DNA of 64,000 nucleotides from Lewinellaceae bacterium (GCA_947476195.1 CANJPT010000004.1:26527-90526); one strand, 5' to 3'. Counted from the first letter of the stretch, positions 1-9,749 are shown. A program made the numbers and translations. Notes: generated by a model from the letters alone, not told the origin.

Positions 1-571
1 GGCATTCATCCGGACCGTCTGCAATACCCATTTCGGGTCCTGGAGGGTCAAAAAGATCCCATTTCGCTCCCGTGGTTGCATCTGCGTGTCCGCCGGTGAT
101 GCTGAGTGCGCGGCCAGCCGTTAGGATCCGGGGCCCAATGGCCCAGCCCGAATTGATTGCATTTCGCAACGCAATGTTCACCCCGGTACCGCCGAGGTCT
201 CGTACCGTGGTGAAGCCGATGTCTAGGGTTCGCCGGGCATACACGGCGGCCCGGTAAGCGATATCAGCGGGATTTAGGGTAAATCGTTCGTTGTATGAAC
301 TGCGATTTAGCTCCCACTCCATGTGTACATGACAGTCGATCAGGCCAGGAAGCACCGTTTTATTTTTCAGATCAACCACTTCTGCGCCTGTTGGAGCCCG
401 CGAAAAACCGGGTTCAATGCGGGCGATCTTATTGCCTTCAACTACAATAGTAGCATTCAGGATCGCTTCGCCGCTGATAGGGAGGATTCGGCCACAATAG
501 AGGTAGGTGGTTTGAGCTGAGAGGGTTTTTGCAATAAAAAAGAAAAGAATGGAAAGTTTTAGTTGGTGCAT
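1..571 (-). CDS. Secreted amidohydrolase, 3' end cut by window edge
   Basis: Only the first ~190 residues are visible, read leftwards from ATG at 571; the rest lies outside the window. Residues 1-20 form a signal peptide (core LSILFFFIA, ending LSAQ), so the enzyme is exported. The start of an amidohydrolase composite fold follows, with metal-binding HVH at residues 81-83 in GLIDCHVHMEW and the conserved GFTTVRDLGG at ~119-128. This pattern is typical of metal-dependent amidohydrolases of the imidazolonepropionase/Xaa-Pro dipeptidase-like type, which hydrolyse C-N bonds, often in peptides or cyclic amides. The later ligands and the substrate pocket are not in view, so substrate cannot be inferred. 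No partner gene is visible; the next gene upstream on this strand ends 102 bp away. Confidence 0.85.
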   Translation of the reverse strand, partial: MHQLKLSILFFFIAKTLSAQTTYLYCGRILPISGEAILNATIVVEGNKIARIEPGFSRAPTGAEVVDLKNKTVLPGLIDCHVHMEWELNRSSYNERFTLNPADIAYRAAVYARRTLDIGFTTVRDLGGTGVNIALRNAINSGWAIGPRILTAGRALSITGGHADATTGAKWDLFDPPGPEMGIADGPDEC

Positions 572-673
572 TACAGGCTTAAATATTGATCAGTATAGGG
601 GAAAAGTCCGGCCTTAATCAAATCAAGGCGTTCTAAAATGCGGCTCGACGTATTGTATCGGGAATGTTCCGAC

Positions 674-955
674 TCATGATTGATACTGAGATAGCCTCAG
701 TCGAGCGCGAGATTTGGCTAAGCGAACGATGTGCTCCAGGATAAAATAGTGCTCCAACTCATCGGCTTCTTTTTCAGAAATGCTGTCCGTTGCTTTTTTC
801 TCAAGAAAAAATTCGACACGACTTTGGATATCCTGCGGTGCGTGAAAAGCCAAGACCTTTTTGTGGTCCATACCCGCCATCAATTCTGCCAAACTATCGT
901 AAATATTTGGATAGGCGATCATTAGCATCGTTTTAGTCGAACAAAGATAGGTCAA
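674..955 (-). CDS. Small conserved-looking hypothetical protein (93 aa)
   Basis: An acidic then basic, largely helical protein of up to 93 residues. It has no signal peptide, membrane segment or cysteine motif. The C-terminal half (ISEKEADELEHYFILEHIVR, then KSRARLRLSQ) resembles small proteins often seen next to HNH endonucleases or toxin-like genes in Bacteroidota and cyanobacteria (recalled similarity, not searched). No such partner lies downstream: the next gene on this strand is the secreted amidohydrolase. Translation may instead start at Met10 (position 928), because the first nine residues look like upstream sequence. The opposite strand has an overlapping 64-codon ORF judged a shadow. 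Function unknown. Confidence 0.5.
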   Translation of the reverse strand: MTYLCSTKTMLMIAYPNIYDSLAELMAGMDHKKVLAFHAPQDIQSRVEFFLEKKATDSISEKEADELEHYFILEHIVRLAKSRARLRLSQYQS

Positions 956-1116
956 AATATGTAGGGGCGAACTACGTCCCTTTTATTATTCATGTCCTAT
1001 TTGGATATTGTCCAAATTATGCCCACAATTCCGCCTTTACAAAGGCATGACAGTGCCAGGAAAGCCCGCAATTACTTTTGCCAGGCTTTTAGTGCAAAGA
1101 ATCAGATATCAAAATC

Positions 1117-2373
1117 ATGTTAGACGGTTATCACATTCTCACCCTGACCCATCGCGACGCTTCGCTTGATGCACTGGTCAATACCATCGCTCCCAGCCAA
1201 AATACGGCTTCCGCACTTCAGGATCTGAAAGCCGAAATGGGCTGGGAGGAATTGCTTTATCTCGCTACCTGCAACCGCGTCACCTATATTTTTTATTCCC
1301 CCAACCCTGTAGCTGAAACGATTGCAGCACAAATGCTCTCCGTACTTCGGCCTGACCTTAGCGGATTTTTGATGCAAAAAACAGCTGCCCAAATGCGTCT
1401 GATACATGGCTCTGAAGCTGTAGCCCACTTACTCGAAGTGGCTTCATCCATGGATAGTCTTGTGATTGGCGAACGGGAGATCATTCGTCAACTCCGTCAA
1501 TCCTACGATCAAAGCCGCGCATGGAGCCTTACCGGGGATCATCTTCGCTTACTTATGGGCTTTACCATCGAGACTGCTAAAGATATTTATACGCATACGG
1601 GTATTGGTCGCCGGGCGCTTTCCGTGGTGGCGCTTGCCTTTGGCGAGCTGTTAAAAACCGGCCTACGTCCCGAGGCCCGAATTTTAATGATTGGAGCAGG
1701 TGAGACCAATGCCTTGTTTGCTAAATTTTTGGTCAAGGCCAAATTTAACAACGTTACAATATTCAATCGCACCTTTGAAAAAGCACAGGTTTTAGCACAG
1801 GCCAATGGCTGGCGTGCATTTTCACTGGACGAACTGGCTTATTATTCCGAAGGCTTTGATGCCTTGCTGGTCTGTACCGGATCTACAGAGGCCATTATTA
1901 CGCCAGGACTTTATGAAAAGCTTTTGGCTGGTCAACCATCAAAAAAAGTAGTTGTAGATCTTTCCATTCCATACAATGTAGCGGGCGAAACCGTAGCAGC
2001 ATTCCCCATGCAATACATTGAAATTGAAAGCCTAAAAGAAACGGCCAGCGAAAACCTCGCCTACCGGGAACAAGAACGTGACCTCGCAGAAGGGCTGATC
2101 CAACAGCGCGTACGGACGTTTCGGGAACGCTGGCATGAACGGCAGGTGGAACGCTTGCTCGCCCATATCCCCGATGAGGTGAAAGCAGTAAAAGACCGTG
2201 CTATTCAGGAAATATTTGGCAAAGAATTTGCCCAACTCGACCCAGCTGCTCAGGACCTTGTACAGCGGATGCTCGGTTACATGGAAAAAAAATGCGTGGC
2301 GATCCCAATCAAAACTGCCAAGGCGATCGACTTACACGGAAAAAAGAGAATGGAGACCCAGATTCAGCAATAG
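1117..2373 (+). CDS. hemA: Glutamyl-tRNA reductase
   Basis: This enzyme reduces glutamyl-tRNA(Glu) to glutamate-1-semialdehyde with NADPH, the first committed step of C5-pathway haem synthesis, in the cytoplasm. The catalytic cysteine is Cys52 in ATCNRV. The family signature GEREIIRQLRQSY and the GRRALSVVALAFGE stretch lead into a Rossmann NADPH domain with the glycine-rich ARILMIGAGETNALFAK. A C-terminal helical dimerisation region completes the usual length (418 aa). Several Bacteroidota copies are similarly diverged. No other haem gene is adjacent. A 24-bp gap separates it from the CotH-type gene, so read-through is possible. The 160 bp upstream is free of genes and presumably holds the promoter. 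Confidence 0.95.
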   Translation: MLDGYHILTLTHRDASLDALVNTIAPSQNTASALQDLKAEMGWEELLYLATCNRVTYIFYSPNPVAETIAAQMLSVLRPDLSGFLMQKTAAQMRLIHGSEAVAHLLEVASSMDSLVIGEREIIRQLRQSYDQSRAWSLTGDHLRLLMGFTIETAKDIYTHTGIGRRALSVVALAFGELLKTGLRPEARILMIGAGETNALFAKFLVKAKFNNVTIFNRTFEKAQVLAQANGWRAFSLDELAYYSEGFDALLVCTGSTEAIITPGLYEKLLAGQPSKKVVVDLSIPYNVAGETVAAFPMQYIEIESLKETASENLAYREQERDLAEGLIQQRVRTFRERWHERQVERLLAHIPDEVKAVKDRAIQEIFGKEFAQLDPAAQDLVQRMLGYMEKKCVAIPIKTAKAIDLHGKKRMETQIQQ

Positions 2374-2397
2374 GTTTTTTTTCTCATCTTTGCCAGT

Positions 2398-4029
2398 ATG
2401 AAAAATCTGGTCGCTTTGCTGCTTTGCTGCGCTCCCTTTTTTGCGCTCGCACAAATCAATTTTGATTCCTCATATCTACCCATTGTGATCTTAAACACCA
2501 ATGGGCAGGTAATTCCAGATGAACCAAAACTGGATGCTACTATGCAAGTGATTGACAACGGTCCCGGCCAGATCAATCACCTCAGCGATCTGCCCAATCA
2601 TTTCAATGGTTCTATTGGTATTGAGCGACGAGGCAGTACCTCCGATTGGCTTTCTGATAAAAAACCATATGCCATCGAGATCCGTGATGCAGCTGGTGTA
2701 GACTTAGAATTTCCGCTACTGGGCATGCCCAAAGGATCTGATTGGGCATTTCTTGCCCCTTTCAATGATAAAAGTCTCGTACGCGATGCATTGATGCTCG
2801 GCCTTGCCGCCAACATTATGCCATGGGCTTCTCGCTGCCGGTTTGTTGAACTCGTGCTCAATGGCGAATACGAAGGTATTTACCTGGTAACAGAAAAGAT
2901 CAAACGTGATAAAAACCGTGTAGACATCAGTAAACTAAAGGCCGATGATACCGCAGGTGATTCGCTCACGGGCGGATATATTCTTAAAATTGATAAAACT
3001 ACGGGCGCATCCAATGAGGGTTGGATTTCCCCGTATGTTCATACCCCTGGTGCCTGGCAAACGACTTTATGGCAAGTTGAATATCCCAAACCCATTGATT
3101 TACAACCCGCTCAAAAAGCCTATATCCAGCAATGGATCACAGCATTTGAAGGGGCTATGGCTTCGCCCAATTTTGCTGATTCAACCGTTGGCTACCCTAA
3201 ATACATTGATGTTTCCTCTTTTGTAGATTTTACCCTGCTCAACGAACTGGCAAAATGCGTGGATGCTTACAGGATCAGCACTTTTTTTTATAAAGACAAG
3301 GATAGCAAAGATCCTTACCTCCATGCCGGGCCAGTATGGGATTTTAATATTGCACTCGGAAATGCTGGTTACTGTAACGGTGAAAAACCTGAAGGTTGGA
3401 TGATTGATTTCAACGAGATCTGTCCAGATGATACTTGGATCACACAATTTTGGTGGAAAAAAATGTGGGAAGACCCCAATTACCGGCACCGTTTGCAAGA
3501 CCGATGGACGGAACTTCGCTCCGGTGCGCTTTCTAACGATCATATTTTTCATCTGCTCGATTCACTTACGACGAGCGTAGAGGAGGCCCAGGTACGCAAT
3601 TACAAACGTTGGCCGGTGCTCAATACTTGGGTTTGGCCCAATGTTTTTTGTTGTGGCACGTATGCAGACCATACTGATTTTTTGCGCAAATGGTTGATAA
3701 AACGCTTAGAATGGATGGATAATGCTGCAAAAACGCTCTATATCGGCAAATACGAACCTAAAAAACGCTTTGAAACTAGGGCGTTCCCAAATCCAGTTTC
3801 AACAGGAATTTTGAGATTCGACTGCTATACGCATTACAACGATGCGGTGTTGATCCGGGTATATGATGCAATGGGAAGGTTTGTCCAGGATATCAAATTT
3901 GAACCGGAATTTAACGGAAAAAACACCTTTGAATGGCAATATGAGTCACTACCAAGAGGCGTGTATGTCTACGAAGTATTATTTAATGGCCAGCGAGAAT
4001 CAAGTGGGCGCATTGTAGTAGCAAAATAA
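2398..4029 (+). CDS. CotH-like protein with T9SS sorting domain
   Basis: A secreted protein of 543 residues. Residues 1-19 are a signal peptide (ending FALAQ). The middle (~70-400) matches the CotH kinase-like fold: IGIERRGSTSDW and KKPYAIEIRD near 75-95, the characteristic GEYEGIYLVTEKIKRDKNRVDI near 160-180, and the acidic WDFNIALGN near 314. CotH of Bacillus spores is an atypical protein kinase; secreted Bacteroidota members are known by homology only. The last ~80 residues form a T9SS type A sorting domain (FPNPVSTGILRF, YDAMGRFV, GVYVYEV), so the mature protein should be exported across the outer membrane. The stop overlaps the next start by one base (TAATG at 4027-4031), which suggests translational coupling. 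Confidence 0.88.
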   Translation: MKNLVALLLCCAPFFALAQINFDSSYLPIVILNTNGQVIPDEPKLDATMQVIDNGPGQINHLSDLPNHFNGSIGIERRGSTSDWLSDKKPYAIEIRDAAGVDLEFPLLGMPKGSDWAFLAPFNDKSLVRDALMLGLAANIMPWASRCRFVELVLNGEYEGIYLVTEKIKRDKNRVDISKLKADDTAGDSLTGGYILKIDKTTGASNEGWISPYVHTPGAWQTTLWQVEYPKPIDLQPAQKAYIQQWITAFEGAMASPNFADSTVGYPKYIDVSSFVDFTLLNELAKCVDAYRISTFFYKDKDSKDPYLHAGPVWDFNIALGNAGYCNGEKPEGWMIDFNEICPDDTWITQFWWKKMWEDPNYRHRLQDRWTELRSGALSNDHIFHLLDSLTTSVEEAQVRNYKRWPVLNTWVWPNVFCCGTYADHTDFLRKWLIKRLEWMDNAAKTLYIGKYEPKKRFETRAFPNPVSTGILRFDCYTHYNDAVLIRVYDAMGRFVQDIKFEPEFNGKNTFEWQYESLPRGVYVYEVLFNGQRESSGRIVVAK

Positions 4030-5237
4030 TGAACATAGCCATCATAGGCGGTGGGGCAGCTGGTTTTTTCGCTGCCATCACTTGTGCTGAAGCCAATTCT
4101 GCCTGCCGTGTCACCATTTTTGAACGGGGAAAGTCCGTACTCGAAAAAGTACGCGTGAGCGGTGGCGGTCGCTGCAATGCTACCCATAAATGTTATGATC
4201 CCCGCGAATTGGTAAAGTATTACCCCCGCGGCAGCCGGGAGTTGCTGGGGCCATTGATGCAATTTGGGCCGGAGCAGACCGTAGCCTGGTTTGAGCAGCG
4301 CGGCGTGCAGCTTAAGACCGAGGCGGATGGGCGCATGTTTCCCATTACGGATGATTCTCAGACCATTGTAGATTGTCTCAGCCGCGCTGCGCAGCAGGCA
4401 GGCGTCCGGGTTTTAACCAGTACCAGGGTGGATAAAATAGCCAGCGAACCGGGCAAACCCATAGCTCGTTGGCGCATAGGCTCGGAAATTTTTGACAAGA
4501 TCATGCTTGCCACCGGAAGCAGTACTACTGCCTGGGAATGGTTGCAGGAACTCGGACATGCCATTGTTGCACCAGTGCCTTCGCTGTTTACATTCAATAC
4601 GAAGGACACCCGTTTGCGCGATTTAGCGGGCGTGTCTGTACCCATGGCTTCGCTTCGGATTCCTGGCACAAAGTTGTCAGCAGAAGGTCCACTGCTCGTT
4701 ACGCATTGGGGCCTAAGCGGTCCGGCGGTATTGCGTATTTCGGCTTGGGGGGCCAGAGATTTGCACGAAGCAGGGTATAAGTTTTCCTTAGAAGTTAATT
4801 TTTTAAGCGAAAAAAAACCGCAAATGGCTGCAGCATTTTTGAGCCAAATTAAACTCGAAAGCGGAAAAAAACTTGTGATGGCCAATACACAAATGAATCT
4901 TCCTACGCGCCTTTGGCAACGACTTGTTGAAGCTTCTGGTATAGCTCCAGAACGCCGTTGGGCAGATGTAGGTAAGCTGGAATTACAGGCATTAACCGCA
5001 CAAATCACAGCAGCAGAATTTCAAATTACAGGTAAAAGTACTTTCAAGGAAGAATTTGTGACCGCGGGTGGTGTGTCGCTTAAAGAGGTGAATTTCAAGA
5101 CCTTCGAAAGCAAAATCTGCCCGGGGCTTTTCCTTGCAGGCGAGGTTCTGGATATCGATGCCATCACCGGTGGTTTTAATTTTCAGGCAGCCTGGACCGG
5201 TGGTTGGCTGGCTGGGCGGGCGATGGCAAATGGGTGA
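4029..5237 (+). CDS. HI0933/BaiN-type FAD-dependent oxidoreductase
   Basis: A cytoplasmic flavoprotein of 402 residues. The N-terminal dinucleotide-binding motif is GGGAAG at residues 7-12. The family signature VRVSGGGRCNATH is near 46-58, and the C-terminal FAD-closing segment FLAGEVLDIDAITGGFNFQ is near 370-390. These define the HI0933-like (YhiN/BaiN/RdsA) group, which are two-dinucleotide-domain flavoproteins that reduce enone or other substrates in the few cases studied; the substrate here is unknown. The gene starts inside the stop codon of the CotH-like gene, so the two are probably co-translated, though no functional link is obvious. Full length for the family. Confidence 0.9.
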   Translation: MNIAIIGGGAAGFFAAITCAEANSACRVTIFERGKSVLEKVRVSGGGRCNATHKCYDPRELVKYYPRGSRELLGPLMQFGPEQTVAWFEQRGVQLKTEADGRMFPITDDSQTIVDCLSRAAQQAGVRVLTSTRVDKIASEPGKPIARWRIGSEIFDKIMLATGSSTTAWEWLQELGHAIVAPVPSLFTFNTKDTRLRDLAGVSVPMASLRIPGTKLSAEGPLLVTHWGLSGPAVLRISAWGARDLHEAGYKFSLEVNFLSEKKPQMAAAFLSQIKLESGKKLVMANTQMNLPTRLWQRLVEASGIAPERRWADVGKLELQALTAQITAAEFQITGKSTFKEEFVTAGGVSLKEVNFKTFESKICPGLFLAGEVLDIDAITGGFNFQAAWTGGWLAGRAMANG

Positions 5238-5306
5238 TTGGGAAAGCTAAGGTCTGACACAGTTTTCGGTACGCCTGCGAAATACTTTGGCTCTGCAAAT
5301 CACCAA

Positions 5307-6455
5307 CTATCCTTTCCGCCAACTCAAATAAACCCAGCCCAGTAAACTTGCTATCGCTGCAAAGTAAAATACCCTGGAAAGATGCCCGGAGAACCAGCCC
5401 GCTATCAACGCACCCCCTCCAATAGCAATCTCCAAAGAAATATACATCGTTGCCAATGCACGGCCTTTACGGCCCGGGTCTCCAAGATCTACTGTCCAGG
5501 CATTGATGGCTGGTGAAAAAATGCCATTGCCCAGGCCAAATAGTATTGAAGCGAGATAAAGCAGAGGCCTGGAATCGGCCAGTGCAAATGCAATCATGGC
5601 AATTGCAATCAGAATAGCAGAAGCTTTTAATACTGGTACACGCCCCAGACGGTCCGATATCTTTCCTGCCGAAAAGCGCGTGGATACACTCGACAGGGTG
5701 AAAAGGGTAAAAAATGTGGCCCGGTTTTCTACCCCTAAATTGTCGCTCAGATCCGGCACCAGTGTCAGAATAACCCCATAACTGATGTAACAACAGATCA
5801 TGACTACAGCCGCGGGAAGCGCCAATGGATCGAATACATCGTTTCTGCCAACTTTTAAAAGAGATAAATGGAAGGCTTGTTTTTCCCGTAGCGTTTCAGT
5901 CAAATTCGTCAAAATAAGCATCGAAAGCACTGCCAATACCGCCGAAGCATAAAACATGGCATTGATGTCGTACGATTTTACCAGCCAGCTACCCAGGATC
6001 GGGGAGGCGCTGGCACCCAGACTCAGGCAAATACCCAGTGTGCCCATCGCTTCTCCCCGGCGCCCATCAGGAACTATATCTGCAACATACGCGGAGGTAC
6101 CTGTGGGTTTGAACCCAGTAGAAAATCCGTGAAAGAACCGTAGCGCCAAAAAGCCTGATACAAAGGCCAGTTGCGGATAAAGCAGACTGCAAACGACACA
6201 GGCAAAAGTGCCAATGTACATGACTGGTAGCCGGCCGATTGTGTCGGCAAGTTTGCCACTAAAAGGCCGGGAAAAACCTGCAGTGAGCGTGAAAAGCGCG
6301 ATAATGAGCCCCTTATGCTCACCTCCTCCGAGCGATGTGAGGTATGCCGGCAACTCCGGGATCATCATGTTGAAACTGCCCGCAAACAGGGCGTGCGAAA
6401 GGCAAAGAAGTAGGAAGGGGCGGGTGTAGAGGGCTTCGTCGGGAGTAAAATTCAT
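5307..6455 (-). CDS. MFS transporter
   Basis: An inner-membrane transporter of 382 residues with about 12 hydrophobic helices. Between helices 2 and 3 lies the MFS motif A-like GKLADTIGRLPVMY, repeated in the second half as GKISDRLGRVPVLK. Other landmarks are FHGFSTGFKPTGTSAYVADI in helix 4-5 and GRRGEAMG after it. The frame stays open to 6590, but the added 45 residues look unlike a membrane protein start, so Met at 6455 (MNFTPDEALYTRP) is preferred. Similar Bacteroidota proteins are annotated as drug or sugar exporters; the sequence alone does not give the substrate. It is convergent with the flavoprotein gene, 69 bp apart. Confidence 0.88.
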   Translation of the reverse strand: MNFTPDEALYTRPFLLLCLSHALFAGSFNMMIPELPAYLTSLGGGEHKGLIIALFTLTAGFSRPFSGKLADTIGRLPVMYIGTFACVVCSLLYPQLAFVSGFLALRFFHGFSTGFKPTGTSAYVADIVPDGRRGEAMGTLGICLSLGASASPILGSWLVKSYDINAMFYASAVLAVLSMLILTNLTETLREKQAFHLSLLKVGRNDVFDPLALPAAVVMICCYISYGVILTLVPDLSDNLGVENRATFFTLFTLSSVSTRFSAGKISDRLGRVPVLKASAILIAIAMIAFALADSRPLLYLASILFGLGNGIFSPAINAWTVDLGDPGRKGRALATMYISLEIAIGGGALIAGWFSGHLSRVFYFAAIASLLGWVYLSWRKG

Positions 6456-6652
6456 GTAAAGGGGCTGCTCTGTCGCAGCATTTTTTTCAGAACAGTCGAG
6501 AACCCAGCAATAACATTTGAATGTGCTGTAGTGATCCCTTTGCATTTTTGTACAGAGACGAATTCGTTTTTGAATACCGATACATTTCACTGGATAATTA
6601 CACAGCTATTTCCTGCCGTGAAAACTCGGGAGAAGGCGGTATAGTCAAAAGT

Positions 6653-7279
6653 TTATTGAGGAATTAGTGCCAATTTGGATTTTAAAAACCCTTCCAGCAC
6701 GGCTAATCCGCGCTCAAAATCCTGGTTATTATTCACTACCAGGTCGGCCTCTTCCTTATATGGCATAATGAAACGTTCATAAGAAGGAAGTACATGATGT
6801 TGGTATTGATAAAGTACATCATCCAGTGGATAGCCGCGCTCCACCTGATCACGCACGATCCGGCGGATGATCTTGAGGTTTTCCTTCGCATTCACAAACA
6901 CTTTCAGATCCAGTTTTGCGGCAATTTTTTTGTAGTGAAAAACAAACAGTCCTTCAATGATGATAATTGGAGCGGATTTGAAAGTTAAAATTTTCGGCTT
7001 CTTGTCTGGATTATTAAAAACATGTTCCTCGCGTTGGATGGTTTCTCCGGCAAGGAGCAGTTCCATATCCTGCCGAAATGCCTTTTTGTCTATGGATTTA
7101 GGCAGGTCAAAATTTTGCCGGCCATTCTTATCCCGGGGTTGCTGTCCAATAGGAAAATAATAATCATCCTGAGAAACGATACACAGTTGGTCTTCCGAAA
7201 AAACCTCTCGCAAGCGGTGGATAAAACTTGTTTTACCGCTCCCGCTCCCGCCACAAACTCCGATAAGAAAAGGCTTCAT
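6653..7279 (-). CDS. udk: Uridine kinase-type P-loop kinase
   Basis: A cytoplasmic kinase of 208 residues in the uridine kinase/phosphoribulokinase superfamily. The Walker A loop GVCGGSGSGKTSF is at residues 6-18. QDDYYFP near 42 is the substrate-site motif of uridine kinases, and IIIIEGLFVFH near 108-118 is the Walker B region. The frame is open upstream to 7315, but Met at 7279 directly precedes the P-loop strand as in relatives. The likely reaction is phosphorylation of uridine/cytidine to UMP/CMP. This fits its divergent neighbour, a CNT nucleoside transporter starting 152 bp away, so together they would import and trap nucleosides. Confidence 0.87.
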   Translation of the reverse strand: MKPFLIGVCGGSGSGKTSFIHRLREVFSEDQLCIVSQDDYYFPIGQQPRDKNGRQNFDLPKSIDKKAFRQDMELLLAGETIQREEHVFNNPDKKPKILTFKSAPIIIIEGLFVFHYKKIAAKLDLKVFVNAKENLKIIRRIVRDQVERGYPLDDVLYQYQHHVLPSYERFIMPYKEEADLVVNNNQDFERGLAVLEGFLKSKLALIPQ

Positions 7280-7431
7280 TGAATATAAAATTTGTTGATT
7301 GACAAATAGACACAAGATATTTATTGCGGCTTAGAAAAATGCGAAAATACGTGTTCGCTCAAAATTCCCTCTGAAACAAACCGGTCGCGTACATTGCAGC
7401 GCATTTTGATTCAATCTAAAACCTTTTTTAC

Positions 7432-8736
7432 ATGGACCGTTTTATTGGACTCGTTGGTATCGTTGTTATCCTTGGTATTGCATTTATGCTTTCCAATAAC
7501 CGCAAAGCTATCAATTACCGCACCGTAGGTATGGGGCTTTTGCTGCAAGCTGGCTTGGCTGTGTTTATTTTAAAGACCTCCCTTGGACAAGCTATTTTTG
7601 GCTGGTTGGGCAAAGCTGTAACCAAGGTGCTCGACTTTTCTGTGGAAGGCGCCCGTTTCGTTTTTGGTGTTTTAGCTGATGATAAAGCTTTTGGAAAGGT
7701 CATTGAAGGTACTGAAAAGACCATGGGCGCACAGCCCTGGAATGTAGATGGACTCGGCGGTCCGGTCTTTGTAAGCGGGTTTATTTTCTTTTTTAAAATT
7801 ATCCCTACGATCATTTTTGTGGCCTGTCTGGTGAATATTTTTTACCACATCGGCCTGATGCAGTGGATCGTGGAAAAGCTCGCTAAAGGACTGAACTACA
7901 TCATGAAAGTGAGCGGAGCGGAAGCCTTGAGTAATATTTCAAGCGCCTTTGTAGGTCAGGTAGAAGCCCAGATCATGATCAAACCGTACCTGAAAGGTAT
8001 GACCATGTCTGAGCTTATGGCCTCTATGACGGGCAGTTTTGCCTGTATTGCCGGCGGGGTGATGGCGGCGTATATTGCATTCGGTGTAAAAGCAGAATAC
8101 CTCATTGCAGCCAGTGTCATGGCTGCGCCGGGAGCACTCGCCATCGCCAAGATTATGTGGCCCGAAACAGAGGAGTCTGAAACACAAGGAATTGTGAAAC
8201 TAAAAGTTGGCAAACAGCACTCCAATATCGTAGATGCTATTTCTGCTGGTTGCACCGATGGTCTGAAGGTCGGCCTTAATGTATTGGCCATGTTGGTCGG
8301 TTTTCTTGCCCTTATCGCGCTGATCAATTATATTTTAGGATCTGCAGGTAGTTTTGTCGGATTCCAGGGTTTTGGGTTGAACAGCATTCTGGGAGGACTT
8401 TTTTCCGGGTTTGCTTTTGTAATGGGCGTTCCCTGGCATGAAGCCTCACAGGCTGGCGCGCTAATGGGCACGAAGCTCGTCGCCAATGAATTTGTAGCAT
8501 ATCTTCAGCTCAAACCGATCATTGAGAACCATTTGCTTTCAGAGAAAACCATTGCTATTGTCAGCTTTGCACTCTGTGGGTTTGCAAATTTTGGCTCTGT
8601 GGGTATTCAGATCGGCGGTATTTCAGCGTTAGAGCCAAGTCGCCGCGCGGATCTGGCAAAACTGGCTTTCCGGGCACTAATTGCTGGCACTTTGGCGAGC
8701 TATTTGTCGGCTACTTTGGCGGGACTTCTGTTTTAA
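7432..8736 (+). CDS. Concentrative nucleoside transporter (CNT/NupC family)
   Basis: An inner-membrane transporter of 434 residues with many hydrophobic segments. CNT hallmarks are visible. These are GGPVFVSGFIFFFKIIPTII with the following amphipathic region, the substrate-binding GQVEAQIMIKPYL near 180-192, MTGSFACIAGGVMAAYIAFG, and the C-terminal CGFANFGSVGIQIGG near 380-395. These proteins bring nucleosides in with Na+ or H+. The loop at ~75-105 is longer than in E. coli NupC, which is common in Bacteroidota members. The start codon is the first ATG after a 152-bp region shared with the divergent uridine kinase gene, so one control region may drive both. Confidence 0.92.
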   Translation: MDRFIGLVGIVVILGIAFMLSNNRKAINYRTVGMGLLLQAGLAVFILKTSLGQAIFGWLGKAVTKVLDFSVEGARFVFGVLADDKAFGKVIEGTEKTMGAQPWNVDGLGGPVFVSGFIFFFKIIPTIIFVACLVNIFYHIGLMQWIVEKLAKGLNYIMKVSGAEALSNISSAFVGQVEAQIMIKPYLKGMTMSELMASMTGSFACIAGGVMAAYIAFGVKAEYLIAASVMAAPGALAIAKIMWPETEESETQGIVKLKVGKQHSNIVDAISAGCTDGLKVGLNVLAMLVGFLALIALINYILGSAGSFVGFQGFGLNSILGGLFSGFAFVMGVPWHEASQAGALMGTKLVANEFVAYLQLKPIIENHLLSEKTIAIVSFALCGFANFGSVGIQIGGISALEPSRRADLAKLAFRALIAGTLASYLSATLAGLLF

Positions 8737-8827
8737 ACCGATAGCCAGGACTTCGGTTGCGGGAATATTTTTCTAAGACAGGCGTTTCTTTATACTTTTG
8801 GGAAAAGAGGGAAGTAAAACAAACACT

Positions 8828-9748
8828 ATGAGAAAACAAGCTTTTCTCCTCGGCACAATGACTTTAGGATTGGCATTTTGGGCCATGGGGCCTTCCATGC
8901 CCGTCAAGAATATGTCAAGCGCGATCGGGTATTGTACCGACGGTTTTAATGGAATTGAGTACTCCGGATCCACAACGGCAGCCCCGGCAGTTTTCACAGA
9001 AAACGACTCCCTCCTTTTCCTCGAAAAGCAAAAAATCGCCCTGGCAGAAACCACGACTCCGGCTAAAACCCTCGCGGTGGCACTCAGCTTCATCGGCGCA
9101 CCTTATGTACACGGATGCCTGGACCAAACTGCTCAGGAATGCCTGGAGGTCAATCTTTGCGAACTTGATTGCTGGACCTTTGTCGAAAACAGCCTTGCCA
9201 TAGCACTCGCGACACCGGGTAATTTTTATGACTATAGAGTCCAATTACAAGAACTTCGATACTGGGGAGGTAATATAAATGGCTACGGCTCGCGTATCCA
9301 TTATTTCTCAGGATGGTTGCTGCAGAACGAAAAACGCGGCATACTTCAAGACCTTACCGCTTTGATGGGCGGTATTCCGTATAAAAAAACCATCGGTTAC
9401 ATCTCCGCCCGCCCGGCTAAATATCCGAAGATCAAGGATCCTGAAAATCTTCGCTCGCTACGGGCTGCAGAGCGTCGGATCAATGCACATTCCTGGTTTT
9501 ACATTCCTAAAAATCAGGTCGCTGACATGGAGCACCTTATTCAGGAAGGCGATATTATTTCCCTTACAGCCTGGAAGCCGGAGCTGGACATTGCGCATCA
9601 GGGTTTCGCAGTGAAGATCAATGGGCGCATACACCTCATGCACGCTTCTTCCCTCAATAAAAAAGTGATCATTTCCAAGCAGCCTTTGCCGGATTATATT
9701 GCTACTCAGGTTGGGCAAACGGGGATCATGGTGGCGCGATTGAAGTGA
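8828..9748 (+). CDS. DUF1460 cell-wall amidase-like protein
   Basis: An exported protein of 306 residues. Met at 8828 is chosen because it is followed by a signal-like segment (RKQAFLLGTMTLGLAFWAM); the frame stays open 30 bases further upstream but adds polar residues. The domain carries ELDCWTFVENSLA with the candidate nucleophile Cys115, and a late HASSLNKKVIIS with a possible catalytic histidine. This fits DUF1460, a NlpC/P60-related fold known as N-acetylmuramyl-L-alanine amidase-like in Bacteroides. It likely acts on peptidoglycan fragments in the periplasm. The next gene is convergent and ends one base after this stop, so the two 3' ends nearly touch. Confidence 0.8.
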   Translation: MRKQAFLLGTMTLGLAFWAMGPSMPVKNMSSAIGYCTDGFNGIEYSGSTTAAPAVFTENDSLLFLEKQKIALAETTTPAKTLAVALSFIGAPYVHGCLDQTAQECLEVNLCELDCWTFVENSLAIALATPGNFYDYRVQLQELRYWGGNINGYGSRIHYFSGWLLQNEKRGILQDLTALMGGIPYKKTIGYISARPAKYPKIKDPENLRSLRAAERRINAHSWFYIPKNQVADMEHLIQEGDIISLTAWKPELDIAHQGFAVKINGRIHLMHASSLNKKVIISKQPLPDYIATQVGQTGIMVARLK

Positions 9749-9749
9749 A

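Noticed and set aside
674..955. Toxin-antitoxin or HNH-linked pair at the left end
   Set aside because: The small protein resembles such partners, but no nuclease or toxin ORF adjoins it, so only a hypothetical protein is called.
4358..5008. 216-codon minus-strand ORF opposite the flavoprotein
   Set aside because: Overlaps a well-supported FAD enzyme gene; Ser/Pro/Arg-rich without domain signs.
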